From: Candidatus Puniceispirillum sp.
Lineage (GTDB): Bacteria; Pseudomonadota; Alphaproteobacteria; Puniceispirillales; Puniceispirillaceae
Reading direction: 5' to 3'
Length of the DNA stretch: 11,473 nucleotides
Assembly: GCA_016780525.1 (NCBI GenBank)
Contig: JADHLR010000042.1
Span: 1-11,473 of the forward strand
The first letter of the stretch is position 1. Each line of letters opens with the position of its first letter. Under the pieces are notes generated by a model that ran no database searches, was not told where the DNA came from, and worked only from the letters and a program-made list of their open reading frames with translations. The position numbers were made by a program, and so were the translations under genes. Shown here in pieces: positions 1 to 6,290 of the stretch.

Positions 1-1
1 C

Positions 2-775
2 TACCGCTCGCTAAGCCTGACGCTTATGGTGCTGCTTGTGGTTTGTCTTCGGCGTCGCATCAGCCCGGAAAAATTTTTTAAAATGATTGACCGGCATGAT
101 CTGTGGATGGGGGGCTGGCTGGCGCTTGCCTTTGCCACATATATTTTTTCAATGCTGCATACATCGGTAGCGTCAACATTACTGATTTTAACGATTGCAC
201 CATTTTTGGCAGCCATTATTGCGTGGAAATGGATTGGCGAGATACCGCACCCGGTCACCCGGCCAACAATGTGTCTGGCCATTTTTGGTGTTGGTCTGAT
301 GGTTTATGACGGCGCCACACTTGGCTATTCGCTTGGCAATATCACCGCCTTCGTCTCGGCCATTTGTTTTGCAATGATGCTGGTCATTGCCAGACGCAGC
401 CGCAAAACAGATGTGCTGGGTGGCACATTTATGGCTGGCATCTTCAGTGTGATGCTGGGCGCCATTGCCGCTGTGCTGATCGATGGGGCTTTGTTAATCG
501 CACACACAGATATGCTGATTACCCTGTTTATGGGGGCGTTTACCATTGGCCTCGGCATCGCTCTGGTGACAACTGGAACCGGTTATCTGCCAGCGGCCGA
601 AGTCAGCCTGCTGGTGCTGGTCGAGAGTGTTTTGGGGCCGTTATGGCCGTGGGTGTTTTTGGGCGAGTCCCTGACAAAATTTGAAATTATCGGCGGAACC
701 ATCACTCTGGCAGCGGTGATCACCATGACCATTGCCGGGCGTAACAACCCGCATGACACGCCTGCCCGCCCCTAG
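2..775 (+). CDS. EamA/DMT-family membrane transporter, 5' end outside window
   Basis: Inner-membrane carrier of the drug/metabolite transporter superfamily (EamA type), probably exporting or importing a small metabolite; the substrate is unknown. The frame is open from base 2, beginning YRSLSLTLMV, which resembles the end of the second helix of EamA proteins. The ATG at base 26 is therefore internal, and roughly 40-50 residues lie upstream of the window. About nine hydrophobic segments follow, with the second EamA repeat starting near residue 110 (GNITAFVSAICFAMML) and the typical late block LPAAEVSLLVLVESVLGPLW followed by FLGE near residues 195-222. The protein ends in a short polar tail rich in Pro and Asn. 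The gene converges on a second, different EamA carrier with 44 bases between the stops. Family assignment is secure; function is not. Confidence 0.88.
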   Translation, partial: YRSLSLTLMVLLVVCLRRRISPEKFFKMIDRHDLWMGGWLALAFATYIFSMLHTSVASTLLILTIAPFLAAIIAWKWIGEIPHPVTRPTMCLAIFGVGLMVYDGATLGYSLGNITAFVSAICFAMMLVIARRSRKTDVLGGTFMAGIFSVMLGAIAAVLIDGALLIAHTDMLITLFMGAFTIGLGIALVTTGTGYLPAAEVSLLVLVESVLGPLWPWVFLGESLTKFEIIGGTITLAAVITMTIAGRNNPHDTPARP

Positions 776-782
776 CCCGCGC

Positions 783-813
783 AAAAAAGCTATCCCGCGA
801 AACTGGAACGCGG
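783..813 (-). terminator. Possible intrinsic terminator for the minus-strand EamA gene
   Basis: In the 44-base gap between the two convergent carrier genes, CCGCG (795-799) can pair with CGCGG (809-813) around a 9-base loop. Read on the minus strand, the hairpin is followed after six bases by a run of six T (783-788). The stem is only 5 bp and the T run is not directly adjacent, so this is a weak call. No comparable T run follows in the plus direction. Confidence 0.3.
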
Positions 814-819
814 CCTAGA

Positions 820-1752
820 CTACACCCGCGGTGGCACGCTCACCGGCTTTGCCTTGCGGACTCGTTCCCGGTGGAACGCATAAATACCCATGCCAATCAC
901 AATAAAGCTGCCAAGCAGTGTCATCGAGTCAGGCCAGTCGTCAAACAGTAAAACACCAAATAAAATCGCCCAAATCATGCCGGTATAGCGAAACGGCGCA
1001 ACAAAGCTGATCTCGCCATTCCGCATCGCCATCACCGAAAATAAATAGCCCCCAATAATGGCAAAAGCAGTCACCAGAAACAAAAGCCACATCAATGGCG
1101 TCATCGAAGACCAGCCAGTCACAGATGTCATTACCCCGCCATAAAGACAAATCGGAATCGCCGACAACAAAGCCACAAACAGCGACGGCACACGCGTATT
1201 CAGACGGCGGGTGATGGCATCCCGGATGGTTACGAAGCCGACACAAACCACCGCCAATACCGCATAATCGTTAAACCCGTCGGTTCCCGGCCTGATCACA
1301 ATCAATACCCCGACAAAGCCAATCAAAATGGCGCTCCAACGCCGCCACCCCACCGGCTCACCGAAAAACACCGCAACAAACATTGTAACGGTCAGTGGCA
1401 AGGCCTGTAAAATGGCGGTAACATTGGCCAGTGGCATATGCGCAAGAGCCGTCAGAAAGGTCACAGTCGCCGCAAGTTCGGCACCGCTTCGCACAATGAC
1501 AATCAGCCAATCGCGGCGATCCAGACGAACAAAGAGATTTTTGCGCAGATACGCAATGATCACGATCAGCGGAACCGCCAACAGCCCGCGTACAAAAATC
1601 CCCTGCTCAACTGAAACCGACTGGAACATCAGCTTCATCACGGCATCATTCGACACAAAGCACAGCATCGTCAGCCCCATTAATAGGGCGCCGAATACAT
1701 TTTGCGAGCCAAAAACAGCAGGTTTTTCGGATGTCGGTTGTAATGATGACAT
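820..1752 (-). CDS. EamA/DMT-family membrane transporter, complete
   Basis: A 310-residue inner-membrane protein of the drug/metabolite transporter superfamily with the family's usual length and about ten hydrophobic segments in two EamA repeats. The first repeat starts at FGALLMGLTMLCFVSNDAVM (about residue 18) and includes the conserved F-x-R-G-L motif of helix 2 (about residue 54). The second starts near residue 160 and ends in FRYTGMIWAILFGVLLF-DDWPD, the typical late motif. The C-terminal tail is basic (HRERVRKAK), fitting the positive-inside rule. The frame stays open for another 86 codons upstream (to 2010), but that stretch is polar, unlike the family, and covers the intergenic region. 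I chose the ATG at 1752, which starts MSSLQPTSEK just before the first helix. Its ribosome-binding site is weak (TTGAGA). It is divergent from the pirin gene. Substrate unknown. Confidence 0.88.
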   Translation of the reverse strand: MSSLQPTSEKPAVFGSQNVFGALLMGLTMLCFVSNDAVMKLMFQSVSVEQGIFVRGLLAVPLIVIIAYLRKNLFVRLDRRDWLIVIVRSGAELAATVTFLTALAHMPLANVTAILQALPLTVTMFVAVFFGEPVGWRRWSAILIGFVGVLIVIRPGTDGFNDYAVLAVVCVGFVTIRDAITRRLNTRVPSLFVALLSAIPICLYGGVMTSVTGWSSMTPLMWLLFLVTAFAIIGGYLFSVMAMRNGEISFVAPFRYTGMIWAILFGVLLFDDWPDSMTLLGSFIVIGMGIYAFHRERVRKAKPVSVPPRV

Positions 1753-2039
1753 AGTCGATCTCAAAGCAAATCTGTCAACGCCGGCGACATGCCAGCCGTT
1801 CAGCTTGACCGCACCTGCCTTATGCGCCGTATTACGCGATGGCGCAATGGCGTTTATTGCATCTGCAGCTCTATTCTTATCCTTTATTACCGAATCTGCA
1901 AAAGTTCTTGCATCAAACAGTTTTGGAAAAAAACGGAAAGCCACCCTATATTGCCAGAATGACGCGCATGGCGTGGGCATATCACGCTTCATGCAGGCCT
2001 GACACGCCAATAAAATTTTATGTTACACGGAGACCACAG
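1753..2039. other. Divergent intergenic region between EamA carrier and pirin gene
   Basis: 287 bases. Both neighbouring frames run open into it from opposite sides, but the translations look non-coding (polar, no family resemblance). On the plus strand a possible promoter precedes the pirin gene: TTGGAA at 1923-1928 and TATATT at 1947-1952, 18 bases apart, giving a leader of about 80 bases. No convincing promoter was seen for the minus-strand carrier. No hairpin terminator or repeat stands out. Confidence 0.5.
1923..1952 (+). promoter_or_regulatory. Possible sigma70-type promoter for pirin-VOC unit
   Basis: TTGGAA (1923-1928; 4 of 6 against TTGACA) and TATATT (1947-1952; 5 of 6 against TATAAT) are separated by 18 bases, in the right orientation and distance for the pirin gene. 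The upstream region is A-rich. This rests on sequence match only. Confidence 0.35.
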
Positions 2040-2960
2040 ATGTCGATCAGACCAGTGAAAATGTCCAGCCAGTCACGCCCCACAATGGAGGGCGCTGGCG
2101 TTCACCTGCGCCGCGTTTTTGGCTTTGGCGATACCACACCATTCGATCCGTTTTTGATGATGGATGATTTTCGCAATGATGTGCCGGCGCAATATGAAAA
2201 CGGCTTTCCATGGCACCCGCATCGCGGCATCGAGACCATCACCTATGTGCTGAAAGGCTCGGTTGATCATGGCGACAGTCTGGGCAATCAGGGCCGTTTG
2301 AGCGGCGGTGATGTGCAATGGATGACCGCCGGTTCGGGCATCATTCATCAGGAAATGCCGCATGGCAATGCAGCCGGCGAAATGCATGGCTTTCAATTAT
2401 GGGCAAATTTACCGGCCAGCGAAAAAATGACCACGCCGCGCTATCAGGATATTAAATCGGCAGATATAACCGAACTGCATGATGATGATGACAGCCGGAT
2501 ACGTGTGATCGCTGGCAATTATCGGGGCTATCAGGGGCCGGTCGATGGCATCGCTGCCGAACCGCAATATCTTGATATCACTCTGCCGCCGAGATGCTTT
2601 AAGATTTTTCCGTTCGATACACGGCGTCAGGGGTTTGCTTATATTTTTGAGGGCAGCGCCTCTTTCAGCAATGCGTCGTCACCTTTTGGCGTCAAGGTCG
2701 AAAAAGAATTTGCCGGTGACGAGCTGGAAATCCGTGATCTGTCAGGCAACCGTACGTTGGTACTGTTTGGTGACGGCGATGAAGTTGCTGTGACCTCGGG
2801 CGAACAAGGCGTCCGGTTTCTGTTAATTTCTGGGGCGCCGCTCAAAGAACCAGTGGCCTGGCACGGGCCGATTGTGATGAACACACAAGCTGAATTACAA
2901 CAGGCCATGCATGAACTGAATAATGGTACATTTATCAAAACCGGCGCTGCCGGATGGTAG
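2040..2960 (+). CDS. Pirin family bicupin protein
   Basis: A 306-residue cytosolic bicupin of the pirin family, close to the family's usual 230-300 residues. Pirins bind one iron in the N-terminal cupin; some show quercetin 2,3-dioxygenase activity in vitro, others act as redox-sensing partner proteins. The iron ligands of the family are visible: WHPHRG gives His59 and His61, and IIHQEMP gives His103 and Glu105. The N-terminal cupin spans about residues 15-125, and a C-terminal pirin domain about 175-290 (PPRCFKIFPFDTRRQGFAYIFEG onward). The frame is open upstream to 1839, but the ATG at 2040 has GGAG (2029-2032) seven bases before it and starts at the family's usual N-terminus (MSIRPVK). It is followed after 50 bases by the VOC gene on the same strand, so the two are probably co-transcribed. 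The physiological substrate or partner is not evident. Confidence 0.93.
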   Translation: MSIRPVKMSSQSRPTMEGAGVHLRRVFGFGDTTPFDPFLMMDDFRNDVPAQYENGFPWHPHRGIETITYVLKGSVDHGDSLGNQGRLSGGDVQWMTAGSGIIHQEMPHGNAAGEMHGFQLWANLPASEKMTTPRYQDIKSADITELHDDDDSRIRVIAGNYRGYQGPVDGIAAEPQYLDITLPPRCFKIFPFDTRRQGFAYIFEGSASFSNASSPFGVKVEKEFAGDELEIRDLSGNRTLVLFGDGDEVAVTSGEQGVRFLLISGAPLKEPVAWHGPIVMNTQAELQQAMHELNNGTFIKTGAAGW

Positions 2961-2970
2961 GCAAATTGCC
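2960..2970. repeat. Small perfect inverted repeat after pirin stop
   Basis: GGCAA-A-TTGCC forms a perfect 5-1-5 dyad beginning at the last base of the pirin stop codon. A GC-rich 5-3-5 inverted repeat (CCGGC-GCT-GCCGG, 2941-2953) lies just before it inside the coding end. There is no T run, so a terminator is not supported; the dyads might slow polymerase or shape the mRNA between pirin and VOC, or be chance. Confidence 0.25.
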
Positions 2971-3010
2971 ATCATCACGGTCACATGGCACATTTTTAGG
3001 ACAGTAATCG

Positions 3011-3592
3011 ATGCAAAAAATTCAAACGCAAGGCGTGCATCATATCACCATCATTGGTGCTGACCGCCAGACATCTATTGATTTCTGGGAGGGGGTTTTG
3101 GGCATGCCGTTCATTTTTGATCAGCCCAATCTGGACGATCCGAATGAAGGCCATGTGTATTTTGATCCGGGTGATGGGCGCCTGATCACGGTGTTTACCG
3201 ACGAAAAACGAACCGCCAAAAAACAGCGGCCACCGCAGGATGCCGGACATCTGCACCATCTTGCCCTGACCGTCAGCCTGGCAACATTCGCACAGACTGT
3301 CGAGCGGCTTGACGAGCGCGGTATAACCCATTCAGGCCCAAAAGACCGTGGATTTATGGACTCCATATATTTCAGAGACCCGCTTGGCATGCTGATCGAG
3401 CTTGCCGCCTACCGCTTTGACCCCCCCTTCGGATGCAGCCATGCGGATGTCTTAATCGAAGCACACCGATTGCGCACCGCGCGGGGAGATCACCATATCA
3501 ACCAAATTCATGTGGCCGATGCGATTGAATTACTGTGCCAGCAACGCCAACAATCCCTGTCTGACGACCGCACACCCAAAAACCCGTATTAA
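3011..3592 (+). CDS. VOC-superfamily (glyoxalase/extradiol dioxygenase-like) metalloprotein
   Basis: A 193-residue vicinal-oxygen-chelate fold protein. Two beta-alpha-beta-beta-beta modules are visible: residues 8-65 (HHITIIGADRQTSIDFWEGVLGMPF) and 80-135 (HLHHLALTV ... RDPLGMLIEL). Candidate metal ligands in the expected places are His10 or His11, His82 or His83, and Glu130 (LIEL). After the fold comes an extension of about 55 residues (from PPFGCSHADVL, residues 138-193) with many His and Arg residues. The reaction is not predictable: VOC proteins include glyoxalase I, extradiol dioxygenases, epimerases and resistance proteins. The ATG at 3011 has AGGA (2998-3001) nine bases upstream. It sits 50 bases behind pirin on the same strand, so the pair probably forms one unit of two metal-dependent proteins. 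Its stop codon overlaps the opposing dinB stop. Confidence 0.85.
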   Translation: MQKIQTQGVHHITIIGADRQTSIDFWEGVLGMPFIFDQPNLDDPNEGHVYFDPGDGRLITVFTDEKRTAKKQRPPQDAGHLHHLALTVSLATFAQTVERLDERGITHSGPKDRGFMDSIYFRDPLGMLIELAAYRFDPPFGCSHADVLIEAHRLRTARGDHHINQIHVADAIELLCQQRQQSLSDDRTPKNPY

Positions 3593-4968
3593 TCGCTGGT
3601 ATCGCTATCATCTTGCGCGATATTGCGGGAAAACTGACGCCCCGATTGAATGATCCGGTCACCCAGCTTGCCTTGCAAACTATGCATCGCCGCCTCAAGT
3701 CGGTTGCGTTTGTCATCAATCCCGCCGTCATGATCGAATAAACTGATCATGTTTTTATTATCTAAATTATCAACACCTATTCCCAAAAGCCTGTATGATA
3801 ACCCTTTTTTTGTTTCCGGAAGAAGCAGCTTTTGGCCAATTGCAAATAACAGATGCGCCTTGTCCGTTGCCGTATCCAGACTACAGCTGCGGGTCACAAT
3901 ACGGTGGTCTGCCCGTTTCAGCTTTAACGTGACGGTGGCAGCCGTGAGCTGGCCGGCCTGTAGTCTTTTGGCCAGTTTATTACATAGCCTTTCGAGAACC
4001 GCCTCTAAATCTTCATAGCTTTTCAAATCGCGGGAAAATGTCGTTTCATTCGACACTGATTTGGCGGCGCGTTCCGGGGTCACTGGCCGCGGATCTATCC
4101 CCTGTGCCAAGGCCATGATGCGCCCGGCCTGGCTGCCCAGAACTTTTTCCAGTCGCGGTTTCTCGGCAGCGACAAGATCCGCGCAACTGTGATAGCCAGC
4201 GGCATCGAGTTTTTTAACGGTGGCTTTGCCAATACCAAAAAGCACCGAAACTGGCTGTGGGGCGAGCCAGTCCGCCGCTTCAGCCGCCCCGATAACAAAA
4301 AAACCGTTTGGCTTGTCACGGTCGGATGCCATTTTGGCAAGCGATTTATTCGCCCCAAGGCCGATCGATACGGTAATGCCAATATCGTCAAAAATTTGTT
4401 TTTGCAGCCGCATCAGCGCCTCTGCCGGGCTGCATTTATGCAATTTTTGGGTTCCGGACAAATCCAGAAAAGCCTCGTCAATGGATAAAGGCTGTACCAG
4501 CGGTGTCAGCGACAGCATATGGTCACGGATGCGCTGACTGATTTTGATGTATCGCGCCATCCGCGGCTTGATCACAACCGCATGCGGACAGCGTTTGAGC
4601 GCCTGCCAGGCCGGCATTGCCGATCGCACACCATATTGTCTGGCGATGTAGCACGCTGCTGCCACAACACCGCGATCACCACCGCCCACAATAACCGGCT
4701 TATCGATCAATTCCGGGTTATCGCGCTTTTCTACCGATGCATAAAACGCGTCACAATCAATATGGGCAATCGTCAAATCAAATAATTCGGGATGACTACG
4801 GATATTTTGACTTTTGCAGACCAGACAGTCATCGGGCGGTGCGATGGCACCAACATAGCCCGCCGACCCGCAATCGCGGCACAAAACGACATATGATTTT
4901 GCATCAGCCAAGAAACGCCCACTCCAATCGTCAGCATCTGCATGCGTGTTAACGCCGCCGCCGCGCAC
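3589..4968 (-). CDS. dinB: DNA polymerase IV (Y-family translesion polymerase)
   Basis: Error-prone Y-family polymerase that extends DNA past lesions. From the GTG at 4968 it has 459 residues, longer than the about 350 of E. coli Pol IV. The palm begins at HIDCDAFYASVE with metal ligand Asp71 and likely steric-gate residue Tyr76. The second acidic motif is SIDEAFLD (Asp164, Glu165). Fingers, thumb (GIGKATVKKL helix-hairpin-helix, about residue 246) and little-finger domain (about 300-400) follow. MISLFD near residues 407-412 resembles a beta-clamp-binding motif. The N-terminal extension has Cys30-x2-Cys33 and Cys48-x2-Cys51, a possible zinc knuckle also known in alphaproteobacterial homologues. 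No in-frame ATG lies near the start. A TTG at 4911 (440 residues), with GGAG about ten bases upstream, is an equally good start and keeps all four Cys. The gene begins 38 bases after the oxidoreductase stop, with no SOS box seen. Confidence 0.93.
   Translation of the reverse strand: MRGGGVNTHADADDWSGRFLADAKSYVVLCRDCGSAGYVGAIAPPDDCLVCKSQNIRSHPELFDLTIAHIDCDAFYASVEKRDNPELIDKPVIVGGGDRGVVAAACYIARQYGVRSAMPAWQALKRCPHAVVIKPRMARYIKISQRIRDHMLSLTPLVQPLSIDEAFLDLSGTQKLHKCSPAEALMRLQKQIFDDIGITVSIGLGANKSLAKMASDRDKPNGFFVIGAAEAADWLAPQPVSVLFGIGKATVKKLDAAGYHSCADLVAAEKPRLEKVLGSQAGRIMALAQGIDPRPVTPERAAKSVSNETTFSRDLKSYEDLEAVLERLCNKLAKRLQAGQLTAATVTLKLKRADHRIVTRSCSLDTATDKAHLLFAIGQKLLLPETKKGLSYRLLGIGVDNLDNKNMISLFDHDGGIDDKRNRLEAAMHSLQGKLGDRIIQSGRQFSRNIAQDDSDTSD
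3729..3756 (+). terminator. Candidate plus-strand terminator inside dinB 3' end
   Basis: CATGATC (3729-3735) and GATCATG (3745-3751) form a perfect 7-bp stem with a 9-base loop, followed at once by TTTTT (3752-3756) on the plus strand. It lies 137 bases beyond the VOC stop, inside the oppositely oriented dinB coding region, and could end pirin-VOC transcripts. The stem is AT-rich and so of modest stability. The same bases encode the MISLFDHD segment of Pol IV, so coding constraint may explain part of it. Confidence 0.35.
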
Positions 4969-5006
4969 CCCAACATTCAGCCAGCCCTGCTTGGCACCGC
5001 TGGCAT

Positions 5007-6077
5007 CTAGTCAAATGATACGGCGCGCTGATATTGCGGGGGCACAGAGCTGGTCGCCCGCAACGCCTTTGCCGCGCGCCATGTCCAATGCGGATCACGC
5101 AAAAATTCACGGGCCAGTGCCACCATATCGGCCTGACCAGATCGAATAATTGTTTCTGCCTGAAACGGATCGGTGATCATGCCAACAGCAATCACTGGCA
5201 TGCTCACACGCTGCCGGATAAAGCTGGCAAAGCCAACCTGATAGCCCGGGCCAATGGCAATTTTCTGCAATGGTGAATTGCCGCCACTGCTGACATGTAG
5301 CGCCGAGCAACCGCGTGCCTGCAGCTCTTCAGCAAATTGCGTGGTTTGTTCGACATCCCAACCACCATCGACCCAGTCACTTGCCGACACCCGCACAAAT
5401 AGTGGCCGGTCTTCTGGCCAGACAGCGCGCACCGCATCAAAAATTTCTAACGGAAAACGCATACGATTATCAATCGAGCCTCCATAGGAATCATCGCGCT
5501 GGTTGCTTAATGGTGACAAGAACTGATGCAACAAATACCCGTGCGCGGCATGCAGCTCGATGACATCCATATCAATCCGCAGCGCCCGTTCCGCCGCCGC
5601 GACAAATGCCCCTTTAATACGTGCCATGCCGGCCGCATCAAGCGCCTCTGGCGTATGCCACCCATTATCAAAGGCAATGGCCGAGGGTGCATAGGTTTGC
5701 CAGGCATCTTGCGTCAGCGCCACCCCGCCTTCCCAAGGTCGTTGCGTCGAGGCTTTGCGGCCAGCATGTGCCAGCTGTACGCCCATTTTGCTGTGACCGA
5801 CAGATTTGCATAACGCCACGACGCGCGCCATTGCGGCCTCATTTTCATCTGAATAGAGACCGGCACACCCATGGGTGATCCGCCCGGCGGCCTCTACCCC
5901 ACTCGCCTCAAGAATCACCAGCCCTGCACCGCTGCGTGCAAAGGAACCGGCATTGGCGATATGCCAGTCATTCATCGTGCCATTCTCGGCAGAATATTGA
6001 CACATCGGTGCGACGACTACACGGTTTGGCAGTTGCATATTTGCCAGAGTGATCGGTTCAAACAAAAGACTGGACAT
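5007..6077 (-). CDS. Old-yellow-enzyme family NADH:flavin oxidoreductase (YqjM-like)
   Basis: A 356-residue FMN-binding TIM-barrel ene-reductase. Such enzymes use NAD(P)H to reduce C=C bonds conjugated to carbonyl or nitro groups; some relatives are 2,4-dienoyl-CoA or xenobiotic reductases. The N-terminus matches the YqjM/thermophilic-like class: LFEPITLANMQLPNRVVVAPMCQYSA gives Cys26 and Tyr28, the positions of the redox-tuning Cys and substrate-contact Tyr in YqjM. ELHAAHGYLLHQF supplies the substrate-anchoring His176 and His179, and LSPLSNQRDDSYGGSIDNR is a family signature. The phosphate-binding region is VIAVGMI and DMVALAREFLRDP near the C-terminus. It lacks the iron-sulfur and second-flavin part of large 2,4-dienoyl-CoA reductases. 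The ATG at 6077 has GGGAG (6084-6088) six bases upstream. It lies 213 bases downstream of the ThDP-enzyme gene and 38 bases upstream of dinB, all on the same strand. Confidence 0.93.
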   Translation of the reverse strand: MSSLLFEPITLANMQLPNRVVVAPMCQYSAENGTMNDWHIANAGSFARSGAGLVILEASGVEAAGRITHGCAGLYSDENEAAMARVVALCKSVGHSKMGVQLAHAGRKASTQRPWEGGVALTQDAWQTYAPSAIAFDNGWHTPEALDAAGMARIKGAFVAAAERALRIDMDVIELHAAHGYLLHQFLSPLSNQRDDSYGGSIDNRMRFPLEIFDAVRAVWPEDRPLFVRVSASDWVDGGWDVEQTTQFAEELQARGCSALHVSSGGNSPLQKIAIGPGYQVGFASFIRQRVSMPVIAVGMITDPFQAETIIRSGQADMVALAREFLRDPHWTWRAAKALRATSSVPPQYQRAVSFD

Positions 6078-6290
6078 AAAAAACTCCCGAACATGTTACA
6101 CTGGCTCAACCGCCAGAAATCTCAACGATGCGACCTGTCAATGGTGGCTGGGAACGCAGTTTATGGGCAAAACCGCTGGCAAACAACAGCATAACCACAG
6201 CTTATAAGACAATAATGCCTCTGCGCGAATCCGGCCCTCGCAAAATCACATAGTGTGTTGGGCAAAATCACATAGCGTGTCAGCCCGGCG
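6078..6290. other. Intergenic region between ThDP enzyme and oxidoreductase
   Basis: 213 bases. The part nearest the ThDP gene carries two near-identical direct repeats (listed separately). On the minus strand a 28-codon frame (6192 to 6106, starting MLLFASGF and ending VEISGG) stops 28 bases before the oxidoreductase start, but it has no good ribosome-binding site. I found no convincing -35/-10 pair and no hairpin-plus-T-run terminator, so whether the oxidoreductase has its own promoter is open. Confidence 0.4.
6240..6280. repeat. Two direct repeats with 22-base period
   Basis: gcaaaatcacatagtgtgt (6240-6258) and gcaaaatcacatagcgtgt (6262-6280) match at 18 of 19 bases, with a 3-base spacer. 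On the minus strand they read acac(a/g)ctatgtgattttgc and start 11 bases after the ThDP-gene stop. The period of 22 bases is about two helical turns, which would put both copies on the same face of DNA, as for a tandem protein-binding site. The first copy also contains the small dyad CACA-TAG-TGTG. Confidence 0.6.

Noticed and set aside
325..558. Open frames on the strand opposite the EamA genes and the enzyme genes
   Set aside because: They lie wholly inside well-supported genes, lack family resemblance and are explained by codon bias of the real genes.
1750..1778. Consensus TTGACA on the minus strand before the EamA start at 1752
   Set aside because: Any -10 at 16-17 bases would overlap the start codon and matches poorly (GACTAT or ACTATG), putting transcription start inside the gene.
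1753..2010. 86-codon in-frame N-terminal extension of the minus-strand EamA carrier
   Set aside because: Polar and unlike the family, which starts close to the first helix; it would cover the whole divergent promoter region. The ATG at 1752 gives a normal 310-residue protein.
1839..2039. 67-codon in-frame N-terminal extension of pirin
   Set aside because: The ATG at 2040 has GGAG at seven bases and matches the family N-terminus; the upstream translation looks non-coding.
6106..6192. 28-codon minus-strand frame ahead of the oxidoreductase
   Set aside because: No good ribosome-binding site and no recognisable family; kept only as a note in the intergenic entry.
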